The translations under genes were made by a program, and so were the position numbers. Below are positions 9,016 through 18,983 of a stretch of DNA of 32,555 nucleotides, piece after piece. Positions within the stretch are counted from its first letter, which is position 1, and the number at the start of each line of letters is the position of its first letter. Location: assembly GCA_028716705.1 (NCBI GenBank), contig JAQUPI010000017.1, forward strand, positions 1 to 32,555. The letters run 5' to 3'. This DNA comes from Candidatus Omnitrophota bacterium (lineage in GTDB: Bacteria > Omnitrophota > Gorgyraeia > Gygaellales > Profunditerraquicolaceae). Below the pieces are notes generated by a model, which was not told the origin of the DNA, searched no databases, and saw only the letters and a program-made list of their open reading frames with translations.

Positions 9016-10157
9016 GCCTTGACCCCGTTTATGGCTTCTATAAATCCCTGGGCGCACTTTTCAGGAGAATAATTCTGTACTATCTCAAATGACTTTTTAC
9101 CCATCGCGATACTCTTTTGTTCATCGGAAAAAATATCCTTTAAATAATTCGAAAGTTGTTCAAAGTTGCTTTTCTCGAAGATATACCCATTTTCACACGG
9201 GACAATCAGATCATATGCGGCTCCGGCCGCATTCGAAGAAATGACCGGTAAGCCGCATGCCATCGCTTCATTTAATACCAGACCCCAGGTATCTTTATGG
9301 GTCGGCAGGATAAAAAGATCGGCGATAGCGTAATAAGCGGGCAGCTCTTTCTGATCGATAAAACCTGCGAAAAAAACATTATTTATCTTGTTTGCCGCGC
9401 AAAATTCTCTGTATTTTATTTCATCTTTTCCGCTGCCGATCAGTAAAAGCCCGGAGTCGGATCGTTCTTTAGAAAATAAACTGAAAGCTTTGAGCAGGTC
9501 CGATACACCCTTCTCATCGATCAAATGCCCTATATACAATATAATTTTCCTGGGATAACCTTTTGATTCTTTGAATAATCCCGCGTTTTCTCTCTTGCTA
9601 TCGCAAGAATTATGAAAATAATCATTGTCAACCGCGTTCGGGGCTTTCCAGATCTTATCAGATCTTGCCCCTAATGATAAAAGATACTCATAAGACATCT
9701 TTCCAGGCACTATATACCCGCTGCAGCTTCTGACAAACCAGCGCTTGTACGCTTCTTTTAATAATATATTATGGCTATCGCTGAATCGATTACTCTCACA
9801 CCATAAGATAATCTTCCTTCTGAACAATTTCGCGTAAATAACCGCTAAAAGGTAACTTGGGTACTGGTATCCCCCTACGATTATTACCTCGGGTGAGCTC
9901 CTGTATAAATCAAAGAATAAAGTAGGATTAAAAAAATACGGGGCCTGTTGTCGTTTCTGAAATAAAAAACCATGCAGAACCTGGTAATTAAATCTTATAT
10001 TCTCTTTTCTTACAGGCCAAGCCCTTCTCTTCTCGGATTCTCCTAGAAAAATAACCTTAAATCCGTCTTTCAGGACCTTTGTTATCTCATTAAAAACCGG
10101 TATCCTGTAAGGCGATATAATTTCGGTAAGAATGATCGTTCTCACCCGCTTAGTCAT
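9012..10157 (-). CDS. Family 4 glycosyltransferase
   Basis: This 381-residue GT-B transferase has LYIGHLIDEKGVSDLLKAF in the C-terminal nucleotide-binding domain. It then has DTWGLVLNEAMACGLPV, where the first Glu of the E-x7-E motif is Asp, a known conservative variant. A central VDNDYF segment after a PNAVD turn is also usual for GT4. The ATG at 10157 overlaps the stop of the preceding methyltransferase as ATGA. It probably acts in sequence with its neighbours on the lipid-linked oligosaccharide. Confidence 0.9.
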   Translation of the reverse strand: MTKRVRTIILTEIISPYRIPVFNEITKVLKDGFKVIFLGESEKRRAWPVRKENIRFNYQVLHGFLFQKRQQAPYFFNPTLFFDLYRSSPEVIIVGGYQYPSYLLAVIYAKLFRRKIILWCESNRFSDSHNILLKEAYKRWFVRSCSGYIVPGKMSYEYLLSLGARSDKIWKAPNAVDNDYFHNSCDSKRENAGLFKESKGYPRKIILYIGHLIDEKGVSDLLKAFSLFSKERSDSGLLLIGSGKDEIKYREFCAANKINNVFFAGFIDQKELPAYYAIADLFILPTHKDTWGLVLNEAMACGLPVISSNAAGAAYDLIVPCENGYIFEKSNFEQLSNYLKDIFSDEQKSIAMGKKSFEIVQNYSPEKCAQGFIEAINGVKA

Positions 10158-10867
10158 CTTCCTTTACGCAATACCATGACGTATCCTTCGGGACGAATAT
10201 TATTTATACCCATACGCGATAATACATTCGCTAATAAAAACAGCCATACGCTGGGCCGCATCAGAGTAGATAATTTTAGTCGATTTTCTTCAACATATAG
10301 AGGCAAGGGTAATTGAAAGATCTGCGTGTAACGGTATGCAAGCTTTACAAATTTCATATTGTAAGGCAATACCTTCTGTGTCGGCTGGGTCCCGGCCCCT
10401 TTGCCCTCCATGAAATATGAAAATAGTGCCATGTGAGGATAAGGCCGTACGTGGAAAGCATCATTCCAGAACATCTTTGAAGGTAGCGGGGTTGCGATAA
10501 CTACGGTCCCGCCCGCTTTTACAACCCTGCAGGCTTCGCTTAAGATGATTCTGACATCCAAAGAAGAAAAATGCTCAATAATATCCGCGCAATGCACACC
10601 ATCAAAAGATCCGTCAGCGAAAGGAAGGCTCAAAACATCGCCCCTTATGACAGTACAACCGCTTCTTACGCACTCTTTTAAAGAGCCGCTGTTATAATCC
10701 AGGCCGATGATCTTATCAGCGGCCAATCTAACGAACAGTCCTTTGCCGCAACCGACATCTAAGATCTTTTCGCAATGAGAAAGCAATTTCAGATTTCGTC
10801 TATGCCAATCTATTCTCGCGTTATAAATAAACCCCTTTAAGAAAATCGATATTCTCTCACTGGACAT
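10154..10867 (-). CDS. Class I SAM-dependent methyltransferase
   Basis: This 237-residue methyltransferase (Methyltransf_11 type) has motif I ILDVGCGKG at residues 35-43, the acidic IIGLDYN strand end, RGDVLSLPFADGSFD, and HCADIIEHF. A downstream GGTVVIATPLPSK strand completes the fold. I chose the ATG at 10867 because AGGAG lies about 8 nt upstream and the start falls 10 nt after the previous stop. In-frame starts at 10894 and 10954 would overlap that gene. It could methylate a sugar hydroxyl on the repeat unit. The C-terminal 60 residues are hydrophobic and may touch the membrane. Confidence 0.86.
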   Translation of the reverse strand: MSSERISIFLKGFIYNARIDWHRRNLKLLSHCEKILDVGCGKGLFVRLAADKIIGLDYNSGSLKECVRSGCTVIRGDVLSLPFADGSFDGVHCADIIEHFSSLDVRIILSEACRVVKAGGTVVIATPLPSKMFWNDAFHVRPYPHMALFSYFMEGKGAGTQPTQKVLPYNMKFVKLAYRYTQIFQLPLPLYVEENRLKLSTLMRPSVWLFLLANVLSRMGINNIRPEGYVMVLRKGR

Positions 10868-10877
10868 GATTTTTCTC

Positions 10878-12020
10878 CTAAGCGAATAGTTCATTATATA
10901 AGTCCAGGGTTTCTTTGACCAGCTTGTCCCATGAAAAAAACCGCGCGCGCTCAATACTCTTTTCGCGCATCGACTGCCGAAGCCCGTGGTCTTTTAAAAC
11001 CCGAACTATGTTATGCGCTAATCCCTCGATATCATTTGGGCTGACAAGGATTCCGGCGTTATTTACGATTTCAGGCAGAGAGGTAATATTAGAGGTAATT
11101 ACGGGTGTGCCGCAACTCATCGCTTCTAGGACCTGCAGGCCAAAACCCTCATAAAGCGAAGGGTCAACATATATATCCGCGGCTTGATACAATTCTGCTA
11201 ATTTTTTAGGCTCTTCAATCGCAGTCCGCCTGACAAAAAGCACTTCTTTTTCCAGACTCAGTGCTTCTATTAACTTGTTAAGGCCGTATTTTTCGCAGTC
11301 AACGTCTCCGTAGATCAAAAGTTTTTTCTGGTTTATGAATTCTTTTCTTGCCTTATGAAAAGCGCGCACGACAACTGAAGTGTTGTCGCGCGGATCGCCT
11401 GAAGAGATATGAAAAAGATAACCATCCACGGTATTATATTCTTTCCTGATCCGGCTCAATCGGGCCTGATCTTCAAGCGGCAGGAATTCTTCTGCGGCAG
11501 CAGAATATATCACGCGTAATTTATCTTCTTCTACGCCATATAGTTGCATAAGGTCGGACTTTGTGCTGTTGGAACTGGCGACGATCAATGCAGGCTTTTT
11601 TAGACTTGCCCTAAAAACAAAAGCGTTATATGCGCAGCTTATTCTGGAATATAACGATGATTTCATACTTAGTAATCTCAACCTGTAATCGGGTATCTCA
11701 AATAAATAAACCATAAACTTTGTATTCGCCCTCAGAGGCAAAGTATCGCTTGCGGTATGATATAGATCCAGCTTATATTTTTTAATGAGGGCTGGAAGCT
11801 GGCATTGATCCCAAAATATCCGATTAAATATGTTAATTTCGATATAGCGGAAGTTATCTTGCCGGGGTAATCGGGGAAGGACATTCTTTTTGTCTAAGAA
11901 AATATAGTATGAATTACTCTTATCCAGCCTGGACAAACCTTTGAGCAAGCAGCTTTGATACCGGGATATGCCTTTGCCGTATATCGAAATAGCAGTTGCG
12001 TCTAAGCCGATGATCGCCAT
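10878..12020 (-). CDS. Family 4 glycosyltransferase, mannosyltransferase-like
   Basis: This 380-residue GT-B protein begins MAIIGLDATAIS and contains GISRYQSCLLKGL, a pattern typical of the WbaZ/MtfB-like mannosyl transferases of O-antigen loci. Motifs further on are FHISSGDPRDNTSVVVRAF and DPSLYEGFGLQVLEAM with the full E-x7-E, followed by SCGTPVITSNITSLPEI. Its ATG at 12020 is 1 nt after the upstream stop, with only a weak ribosome site, so it likely depends on translational coupling. Mannose as donor is a family-level guess. Confidence 0.9.
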   Translation of the reverse strand: MAIIGLDATAISIYGKGISRYQSCLLKGLSRLDKSNSYYIFLDKKNVLPRLPRQDNFRYIEINIFNRIFWDQCQLPALIKKYKLDLYHTASDTLPLRANTKFMVYLFEIPDYRLRLLSMKSSLYSRISCAYNAFVFRASLKKPALIVASSNSTKSDLMQLYGVEEDKLRVIYSAAAEEFLPLEDQARLSRIRKEYNTVDGYLFHISSGDPRDNTSVVVRAFHKARKEFINQKKLLIYGDVDCEKYGLNKLIEALSLEKEVLFVRRTAIEEPKKLAELYQAADIYVDPSLYEGFGLQVLEAMSCGTPVITSNITSLPEIVNNAGILVSPNDIEGLAHNIVRVLKDHGLRQSMREKSIERARFFSWDKLVKETLDLYNELFA

Positions 12021-12021
12021 T

Positions 12022-13155
12022 TTACGATCTTAAAACTTCGTCGTATTCATACATAATCTTATTGAGCATTCCTGCGGATGAGAAATATTCTCTTAATCTT
12101 GCGTATCCTTTTTCTCCCATTAACTTAGATTCCCCTTCATTCGCCAAATGGAAAATTATCCCCTCTGCCAAGGCATTCGGGTCATTCATCGGAATGATCG
12201 TTCCTGTTATTTTGTCAACAACCAATTCCGCGTTTCCTCCCGCCGGAGTGGCTATAACCGGTTTTTTGGCTCTCATTGCTTCCATTACCACCAGAGATAA
12301 CCCTTCCAGCCTGGATGGCAACGCAAATATATCAAATAAATTCATCAGATCCGAGATATCAGAACGGTACCCGGTAAACATCACGTGCGTCTTTATCCCT
12401 AGTTCGCAGGCCAAAATCTCCAACTGCTCTTTATATCTGCCTGCGCTTGCCAGGTCCTCGCCAACAAGAATAAAAACCGTTTTAGGGTATTTGTCTAAGA
12501 CTCTTCTAGCTGCCTTGATCAGGATATGCTGCCCTTTGCTTTCGCAAAGGCGGCCAACCTCTCCGATTATTTTATCTGCTGATCCTATCCCGAGTCCGCG
12601 GCGAAGTTGCGCATTGTCCTTTTTGGGTGTAACGTCATCCATATCAATGCCATTATGGATTACGGCTATCTTATCCCGGCCCACACCCTGCCTTATGGCA
12701 GCTTTCTTGACCTCTTCAGACACAGCTATAACTTTTACGCGGGAAAATCTGCTGGTAGACCAGTTAAGAAGAAACTGAATATTTTTTAATAAAATATTCT
12801 TGTTAAAAGTTTCGCCTAAATGGGCATGGTTCACAACAGGTATCCCTGACAATAACCCCGCGATACGGCTTAAAACAGCTCCTCCCAACGGAGTATGAGT
12901 ATGGATAAGCTCGATATTCTCGCTCTTGATGAGTTTTATCAGTTTTATAACGCCATCTAAACGAAATGCATGGCGGATGTCGATATTATAAACTCTTATC
13001 CTTTTTCCTCTTAACATTTGGGTGAATTTACCTTCTGACGGCGAATTTACAATCACCCCGTAACTTCTTCTTATTGCCTCTTCAATGATCTGCAGGCAAA
13101 CTAAATTTCCTCCTGTAATTTCGCCGTCAATAATTGGATAGAGAATATTCGGCAT
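12022..13155 (-). CDS. Family 4 glycosyltransferase
   Basis: This 377-residue GT-B transferase has an early GGNLVCLQI segment, IELIHTHTPLGGAVLSRIAG in the acceptor domain and VIHNGIDMDDV at the domain junction. The nucleotide-sugar site is EVGRLCESKGQ followed by E-x7-E in EGLSLVVMEAM. The ATG at 13155 lies 2 nt past the stop of the large fusion protein. Nothing unusual is seen; donor and linkage are unknown. Confidence 0.9.
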   Translation of the reverse strand: MPNILYPIIDGEITGGNLVCLQIIEEAIRRSYGVIVNSPSEGKFTQMLRGKRIRVYNIDIRHAFRLDGVIKLIKLIKSENIELIHTHTPLGGAVLSRIAGLLSGIPVVNHAHLGETFNKNILLKNIQFLLNWSTSRFSRVKVIAVSEEVKKAAIRQGVGRDKIAVIHNGIDMDDVTPKKDNAQLRRGLGIGSADKIIGEVGRLCESKGQHILIKAARRVLDKYPKTVFILVGEDLASAGRYKEQLEILACELGIKTHVMFTGYRSDISDLMNLFDIFALPSRLEGLSLVVMEAMRAKKPVIATPAGGNAELVVDKITGTIIPMNDPNALAEGIIFHLANEGESKLMGEKGYARLREYFSSAGMLNKIMYEYDEVLRS

Positions 13156-13157
13156 CT

Positions 13158-15698
13158 TTAATTCCGCATGACCTTCGCTGATTTCATGAGGCTTATAAAA
13201 TAACGTCTCAAGTTATAAATCATCAATAAGATCAGATAAATACCTGTTCCGTAATACTTCCTATAGTAATGCAGCATGCTGCGTTCCAGTATTCTGCTGC
13301 ATTGATTTGGAGAATTCGCCTTAGTCCCTCCTCTTCCGATATGATGCAGAACCTCTACTTCAGACAGGTGGATTGTCTGCCAACCCGCATTATGAGCGGC
13401 CCTGCCAAATTCAGGCTCATCCCAATAGATAAGGCACTCCTCATCAAACAGATCTATTTCATCGAATACAGCTTTACGCACCATCATGCAGGCTCCGGAA
13501 ACATAATCTACTGCCCTGGTATCGTTCCTGTTCCATCCATCGTAACGCCAATGCCGCCTCACCGGATTGCCAGGCCAAATATTATGCATTAAGAAATAAT
13601 AAAATAACACCCAGAGTAATCCCGGGAAACGATTGCAATCTATCTGAGTCGTCCCGTCAGGATTAATCAATTTTGCCCCAAGAATTCCGATTTCCATATG
13701 ATCATCCATATAGCGCGCCATTTTACCGATAGCATCATTTGTCAAAATAATAGTATCCGGATTCAACAATAGGACATAGCGGCCGCGGCTTGCTCTGATG
13801 CCCTGGTTATTTGCTGCCCTGAACCAGCGATTTTCGCTATTTTTAATAACTTTCACTTCAGGAAACGATCCGCGGATAGCCTCAAGAGTGCCGTCCCTAG
13901 AGTCATTATCAACGACTATTATCTCCTTTAAAATATCCGCGCTTTTATCATAAATAGACTTAACGCAATTGATGATGAGATCCTTGCAATTATGGCTGAC
14001 GATCACTATCGATACTTCCGCCTGCTGAGCGAAAGGGACCGGCAATGAACAAACGCCGATCAGCTCCTTCGCCTTTTTTAGATCTTTATTACTGATCACG
14101 AAATCATCTATCGTAGCTTCTCTCCATGAACTCGTTTTGGCTAAACGGCAGATCCCCCTTCTTATGGAAATGGGCAATTGAGATCTCAAATGAAAGATAT
14201 CAATCTTCTGAAACCAGGCATGTAAAACCGACTGTAAACGCCTTTGCCCCATGATCTCTGCATTAATGAAGTATTTCTTCAATAGTTTATCAAAATCTCG
14301 AAGAGAAAACTCGGTTTTGTGGTAAGGGTTTTTCGGGGCATAATCGGTCTTATTTGCGTAAGGGGTAGAAACGAGAAATGTACCTTCTTTATTAAGCACG
14401 CGCCTGACTTCAGATAAGAACCTTTTCGGCTCATCTAAATGCTCTAAGGTTTCATAAGAACTTACTACGTCAAAATAATTGCGAGGGAATTTAAGATCGT
14501 TTGCATCCATGACCATAAACTCGATATTTTCTCTTTGATAATGGTTGCGGGCATATTCTATGGCTTCGGACGAAACATCTACGCCTACGACTCGCTTGGC
14601 AACTTCAGCAAGAATTGCCGAACCATAACCTACTCCGCAAGCAACGTCCAAAACTATCTTATCTTTACAAAACAGTTTGGCGAACTGATAACGTTTCCAA
14701 TGCTCTGCTAATGGGCCGCCCGTCGTTTGTGCAGGAATGATCCGTTCAGGATGAAGATCGGCCTTGTCTTGCTTGGATCCTCCCTTGAGACTACGGGCTT
14801 GCTTAACCAAAGAAGGAAGTACCAGGCTTAATAGCAGTCGACTCCCTATGGAGAATAGCGCCATAGGGTTTTCTCTTAAAGCCTTTAAGATATATCTGCG
14901 GCATTCGGATGAATACGATTCCATATAATAGGCCGTAGCCAAATGCCTGTATAGGTTAAAATTTATTCTCCGTAGAACAGCATGGCTGAACAAGGTTCTT
15001 CCCAAATTAAGGTGTTTAAGGCAGACGTTTATCCTGCCGCGCGAGAATTCGGGCCGGCTAGTCTGTGCCCGGTGTAACCGGACTTTCGCCAACGGCTCTT
15101 CTATGAAGGCGATCCTGTACTTTAAAGAAAGGCGCAGATAAAAATCCCAATCTTCAAATGTTTCGGTATTTTTATCAAATAACCCGACCTTTTCAAAACA
15201 TTCTTTCCTGATCATTACCGTAGAGATCAAGATAGCGCACAGCTTTGTCATCCCTTCGTAGGTATAACCGATATCGAGCGCTTTTCTATATGATCTTAGA
15301 TGCCTTTTTGTTTCTTTTTTAATGTGATGGCCATCCATATCAATTTTCTCGGACAATGAATGCACCAGGCCTGCATCCAGATTAGCGCGGAAAAAATCGA
15401 TCTGTTTTTCCAGCTTTCGAGGCAGCCAGATATCATCATCATCCAAGAAAGCCACGTATTCCCCTTTTGCATGTTCAATCCCATTATTGCGGGCGAACGC
15501 CCTCCCCTTGTTCTCTTGATGGATATAGCTGATCTTTCCGGAGTAAGCGCAAAGCGCATCTTTCGTATTATCGGTAGAGCCGTCGTCGACCACGATAAGC
15601 TCGAAATCGCAAAATGTCTGGTTTAGGACGCTCTCGATTGCTTCATTAATAAGGTATGCCCGGTTATAGGTTGTAATGATGACGCTGACTTTAGGCAT
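13158..15698 (-). CDS. Three-domain fusion: GT2 - methyltransferase - GT2
   Basis: One uninterrupted 846-residue frame holds three enzymes. Residues 1-215 are a GT2 domain (MPKVSVIITTYNRAYLI, VVDDGSTDNT, metal site FLDDDDIW at 84-91, ETFEDWDFYLR). Residues about 320-540 are a class I methyltransferase (VLDVACGVGYGSA at 349-361, VVGVDVSSEAIEYAR, SSYETLEHLDEPKRF). Residues 561-815 are a second GT2 of the rhamnosyltransferase-like type (VSIVIVSHN, VVDNDSRDGT, LLLNPDT at 643-649, YWDEPEFGRAAHNAGW at 758-773). A basic, hydrophobic linker at about 285-305 may contact the membrane. It would add two sugars and methylate one of them, possibly in a fixed order. The start at 15698 abuts the upstream stop with no gap. 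Confidence 0.93.
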   Translation of the reverse strand: MPKVSVIITTYNRAYLINEAIESVLNQTFCDFELIVVDDGSTDNTKDALCAYSGKISYIHQENKGRAFARNNGIEHAKGEYVAFLDDDDIWLPRKLEKQIDFFRANLDAGLVHSLSEKIDMDGHHIKKETKRHLRSYRKALDIGYTYEGMTKLCAILISTVMIRKECFEKVGLFDKNTETFEDWDFYLRLSLKYRIAFIEEPLAKVRLHRAQTSRPEFSRGRINVCLKHLNLGRTLFSHAVLRRINFNLYRHLATAYYMESYSSECRRYILKALRENPMALFSIGSRLLLSLVLPSLVKQARSLKGGSKQDKADLHPERIIPAQTTGGPLAEHWKRYQFAKLFCKDKIVLDVACGVGYGSAILAEVAKRVVGVDVSSEAIEYARNHYQRENIEFMVMDANDLKFPRNYFDVVSSYETLEHLDEPKRFLSEVRRVLNKEGTFLVSTPYANKTDYAPKNPYHKTEFSLRDFDKLLKKYFINAEIMGQRRLQSVLHAWFQKIDIFHLRSQLPISIRRGICRLAKTSSWREATIDDFVISNKDLKKAKELIGVCSLPVPFAQQAEVSIVIVSHNCKDLIINCVKSIYDKSADILKEIIVVDNDSRDGTLEAIRGSFPEVKVIKNSENRWFRAANNQGIRASRGRYVLLLNPDTIILTNDAIGKMARYMDDHMEIGILGAKLINPDGTTQIDCNRFPGLLWVLFYYFLMHNIWPGNPVRRHWRYDGWNRNDTRAVDYVSGACMMVRKAVFDEIDLFDEECLIYWDEPEFGRAAHNAGWQTIHLSEVEVLHHIGRGGTKANSPNQCSRILERSMLHYYRKYYGTGIYLILLMIYNLRRYFISLMKSAKVMRN

Positions 15699-16832
15699 TT
15701 AATTCTGCTGTATCTTCGGATTCCCGATAAGACTTAAATAAAGCTCAGTGACCTTTTTTACCATTCTCTCTTGAGTAAAAAATTCCTCAAAATGCTTTTT
15801 TGCGCCCAAGCCCAGACCTTTTGCTTCTTCGGGGTTTTTCAATAAATACGAGATCGCCTCGGCGAGCGAGCGCGTATCTCTCGGAGGCACAATAAGACCT
15901 GTTTTTCCGTTTATAACCAAGCTATTCATACCGCCTACATCAGTAGCTATGATAGGTATCCCTATTGCCGCTGCCTCGATCGCCGCGATGGATAGTCCTT
16001 CGAATAAAGAAGGCATGACCAGAGCCTTTAAAACACTTAAGATCCGGGGAATATCTTTCCTGAAACCGGCAAAAATAAAGTACTCCTGCAGCCCTTTCTT
16101 TTTAATACTGGCCTTTAACTCTTGCTCCAATTCTCCCTCACCAACCAAAATGAATTTTACGGACTTGATCTCTTCAACCACCAGAGGAGCGGCCTCAATA
16201 AGATAATTTATCCCTTTTTGTATAGATAAGCGCCCGATAGTGCCGACGACAGAGCTTCCTTCGGGAATGCCAAATTCATTGTAAACTTCCATTTTATCGT
16301 ATTCCTGGCTGAATCTTGCGGGAGCAAGGCCGGTATAAATAACGAAGCTCTTACTTGAAGGTATCTTGTCCTTGTTTATAGCGATCTTTTTGTTACGTTC
16401 AGCGACAAAAATAAAATTAAGGCCGCAATACCTGAACGCGATCTTTTCCATAAGCCTGCCTTTGAAATTATACCTGCGTTCAAGTTGCGGGGTATGGTGC
16501 GTCATTATTAATACAGGCCTACCCGCTAACCGGGCAGCGATAATACCATCCAGGCAAGGATCATTAAAATGAATTGCATTCGGCTTCAACTGTAAAAATA
16601 ATTTACGTAAGTTGTAGATCAAGATCGCGTGATTCTGCTCCGAAGAATACCGGAATATCTGAATTTCTGTCTCTTTTAACTTATCTACAAAAGGATCCAT
16701 AATCTTATCAGACGGGCAGATAAAAGCTATATCGAATCTTGACTTATCCATCCCCTCCATTAAGGTATAAAAATGTTCTTCCGTAGCCCCCAAGACGGGA
16801 TTCTGCTGGAAATATATGATACGCGGCTTCAT
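15699..16832 (-). CDS. Family 4 glycosyltransferase
   Basis: This 377-residue GT-B transferase starts MKPRIIYFQQNPVLGATEEH, with NAIHFNDPCLDGIIAARLAG in the acceptor half. VVGTIGRLSIQKGINYLIEA and the E-x7-E motif in FEGLSIAAIEAAAIGIPII are in the donor half. The ATG overlaps the preceding methyltransferase stop as ATGA. It is part of the cytoplasmic repeat-unit assembly line; specificity unknown. Confidence 0.9.
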   Translation of the reverse strand: MKPRIIYFQQNPVLGATEEHFYTLMEGMDKSRFDIAFICPSDKIMDPFVDKLKETEIQIFRYSSEQNHAILIYNLRKLFLQLKPNAIHFNDPCLDGIIAARLAGRPVLIMTHHTPQLERRYNFKGRLMEKIAFRYCGLNFIFVAERNKKIAINKDKIPSSKSFVIYTGLAPARFSQEYDKMEVYNEFGIPEGSSVVGTIGRLSIQKGINYLIEAAPLVVEEIKSVKFILVGEGELEQELKASIKKKGLQEYFIFAGFRKDIPRILSVLKALVMPSLFEGLSIAAIEAAAIGIPIIATDVGGMNSLVINGKTGLIVPPRDTRSLAEAISYLLKNPEEAKGLGLGAKKHFEEFFTQERMVKKVTELYLSLIGNPKIQQN

Positions 16833-17548
16833 GAGCGGGATTTCAGATGTTTGCGGAGCGCTGCTTTGGCTTTATCCCATATCTTATCTACGTTATATCT
16901 GAGCCTTGGGTAAACCGCTTTTGACCTAATGAACCCTTCAATCTCAAGTGCAAGCGTGTCGTGCTCCATCGCCATCCGTTCTTCGAACTTAAAAGAACCT
17001 TCCCAAAATAGATATTGAATGAGCTTTCCATCTCTTGTGTGCCTGCCGTATCTTTTTGGGAAATGATGTTTCCAGTGGTAATGGATAAAATGCGGTTTAA
17101 CCAGAAAAGTAATTGTATTATCCTTAACTTCAACGATCCAGCGATGATGGCTGTATCCGGCATAATGCGGGTTTTCTATGCCAAAACTCAGCTCGGCATA
17201 TTTAGAGGGGACTTCTATATACCCCTTTTTGCCGATCCGGCAGATCTCAGAACAAAGAAAAACAGGATCACGGATATCTTCTAACACATGGGAACATATA
17301 ACGAAATCAATCTCCTTGTCTTTAAACGGTAACAGGCTGCGATCGCAAACATCTCTCTGAATCCAGGTTTTCTTGTTGAAATGCTCCTCGGGCCCTGCGC
17401 AAGAACCGCATTTTCCCCTTGTCTCAAAGGGCATAAAATCAATAACCCAATTCGCGCGGTTAAAAGGCTGCCGGCAGCCCCCGACATCGAGCACAATATC
17501 GCTGTCTTTTATCCGTTCCAATATCAACGGTAGATTGCTTTCAAGCAT
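16829..17548 (-). CDS. Class I SAM-dependent methyltransferase
   Basis: This 239-residue protein has motif I VLDVGGC at residues 19-25, an acidic strand end VIDF (35-38), RDVCDRSLLPF (65-75) and SHVLEDIRDP (86-95), the usual post-motif of Methyltransf_11 enzymes. The ATG at 17548 overlaps the flippase stop by 8 nt and places the first helix just before motif I. A TTG at 17596 would extend it into the flippase without adding a recognisable element. A GKCGSC pair (C47, C50) after motif I is unusual and could bind a metal, but no further ligands are obvious. Probable substrate is a repeat-unit sugar. Confidence 0.8.
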   Translation of the reverse strand: MLESNLPLILERIKDSDIVLDVGGCRQPFNRANWVIDFMPFETRGKCGSCAGPEEHFNKKTWIQRDVCDRSLLPFKDKEIDFVICSHVLEDIRDPVFLCSEICRIGKKGYIEVPSKYAELSFGIENPHYAGYSHHRWIVEVKDNTITFLVKPHFIHYHWKHHFPKRYGRHTRDGKLIQYLFWEGSFKFEERMAMEHDTLALEIEGFIRSKAVYPRLRYNVDKIWDKAKAALRKHLKSRS

Positions 17549-18983
17549 TTTGGCTGTCCCATAATAAACGGATATCGCTGATCCGCCATGCCCCAAAAAT
17601 AAAGAGGAATCCGGTGAATATAATCGGCGACAATGTCAAAGATAGGATTTGGGGGAATGGTTTTAGGATTAAGATACAAGCCAAAGCAGAGATAAAAGGA
17701 TATAAGGACGTTTTAATGGCTTTCATAGCCAGACTCCGCGAAACCGGCAAAAATAATAAAAATATATATCCGGAAAAATTGTAGCTTATGACCGTAGCCA
17801 GGGAAGCACCCATTATCCCCCACTTGGGAATTAGAAAGATATTCAGGAATATATTGAGCATAGCTCCCAAAACAGTACTTAATGGAATGATCCTTTGTAA
17901 TCCTTTTGCAGTAAGGGCAATGTATATGGCCATGCTGAAGAATGTCCCCACTCCGGACCAGATAAGCAGGGAAAGGACCGGGGCAGACGCTAAATATTCC
18001 TTGCCGAAAGGCAATGTTATAATTGTGGGAGAACCAAGGGTAATAAAAGCCGCCAGCCCAAATATAACTATAGCTAAACAACGGAATGCGATATTCATAT
18101 AACGCTCGAAAAGCTCATTTTTAGAAACAACCTGGCTGAGTACCGGGAACATTGCCGTCATTAACGCCGCCGGGACGATCGCGGGCAGATCAGCGATCCT
18201 CACCGCCGCGGCGTAGTAACCCAGCTGCCGTACATCGGTTAATTTATAAAGCATAACCTGGTCTATCCGTATATAGATCAAGCTGCTGAACGCCGTTAGC
18301 GCAAAAGGCCAGGATTCCCTCAGGATCTGCAAAATGAAAAACTTTTCCCAGTGTAATTTGAATTTGACAAAACGCCGTGAAAAGAATAAAACGGCTAAGC
18401 CTTCGGCGCTGGAACACAGCAGCCTGCCAACAATAATCGCGGGCAGTCCGGCTTTTAATACCATGGCCAAGGCCAGGATAATGACCCACAATGCTTCCCG
18501 GGCAATGGAGATATTAGCCCTATACCACTGCTTTAAATAAAGTTGGAAAACGATCCCTGAAGTACGCAGGGGGGTTAGGAGCAAAAAGTCTATGGCGGCG
18601 ATGATCAATAATAGCTGCAGCCCTTTGGCATAATGAAAAAGGAACGATATGAATATAGCTAAGATCGTGGCCAAAATCGAAAATAAAGTTGTGATCGACA
18701 GGCCCGTCCCGATGATCTCATTCTCTTGTTCCTTTCTCGAGATGGCCTTGCGTACCAGAATCGGCTCAATACCCAAGGTAGTCAGCCAGCTAAATAAGTT
18801 CAGGTACGCGTAAAGCGCAGAATAACTACCGAACCTCTCGCTGCCTGAATAACGCACAAGCAACACGGATGACAAGATAGAAATTATAGTGCATATTACA
18901 TGCCCTCCGATAACAGCGGAGGCATTCTTTATTATCGGAGTTAAGAATTCTAAAGGTTGATAGTTTTCCGGTTTTTCAGACAT
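17541..18983 (-). CDS. wzx: Wzx-type repeat-unit flippase
   Basis: This 480-residue, very hydrophobic protein has about twelve predicted transmembrane segments and belongs to the polysaccharide biosynthesis/MATE-like (MOP) superfamily. Characteristic segments are YSGSERFGSYSALYAYLNLFSWL in the first hairpin region, RIDQVMLYKLTDVRQLGYYAAAVRI near the middle, and SVGTFFS-like and GIMGASLATVISYN motifs later. It moves undecaprenyl-linked repeat units from the cytoplasmic to the periplasmic face. Its start at 18983 overlaps the preceding methyltransferase by 34 nt. Confidence 0.92.
   Translation of the reverse strand: MSEKPENYQPLEFLTPIIKNASAVIGGHVICTIISILSSVLLVRYSGSERFGSYSALYAYLNLFSWLTTLGIEPILVRKAISRKEQENEIIGTGLSITTLFSILATILAIFISFLFHYAKGLQLLLIIAAIDFLLLTPLRTSGIVFQLYLKQWYRANISIAREALWVIILALAMVLKAGLPAIIVGRLLCSSAEGLAVLFFSRRFVKFKLHWEKFFILQILRESWPFALTAFSSLIYIRIDQVMLYKLTDVRQLGYYAAAVRIADLPAIVPAALMTAMFPVLSQVVSKNELFERYMNIAFRCLAIVIFGLAAFITLGSPTIITLPFGKEYLASAPVLSLLIWSGVGTFFSMAIYIALTAKGLQRIIPLSTVLGAMLNIFLNIFLIPKWGIMGASLATVISYNFSGYIFLLFLPVSRSLAMKAIKTSLYPFISALACILILKPFPQILSLTLSPIIFTGFLFIFGAWRISDIRLLWDSQNA

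Noticed and set aside
12062-12778. Plus-strand frame of 238 codons
   Set aside because: Complement of a GT4 gene with intact motifs; the translated plus-strand product is rich in Ser and Pro and shows no recognisable motif.
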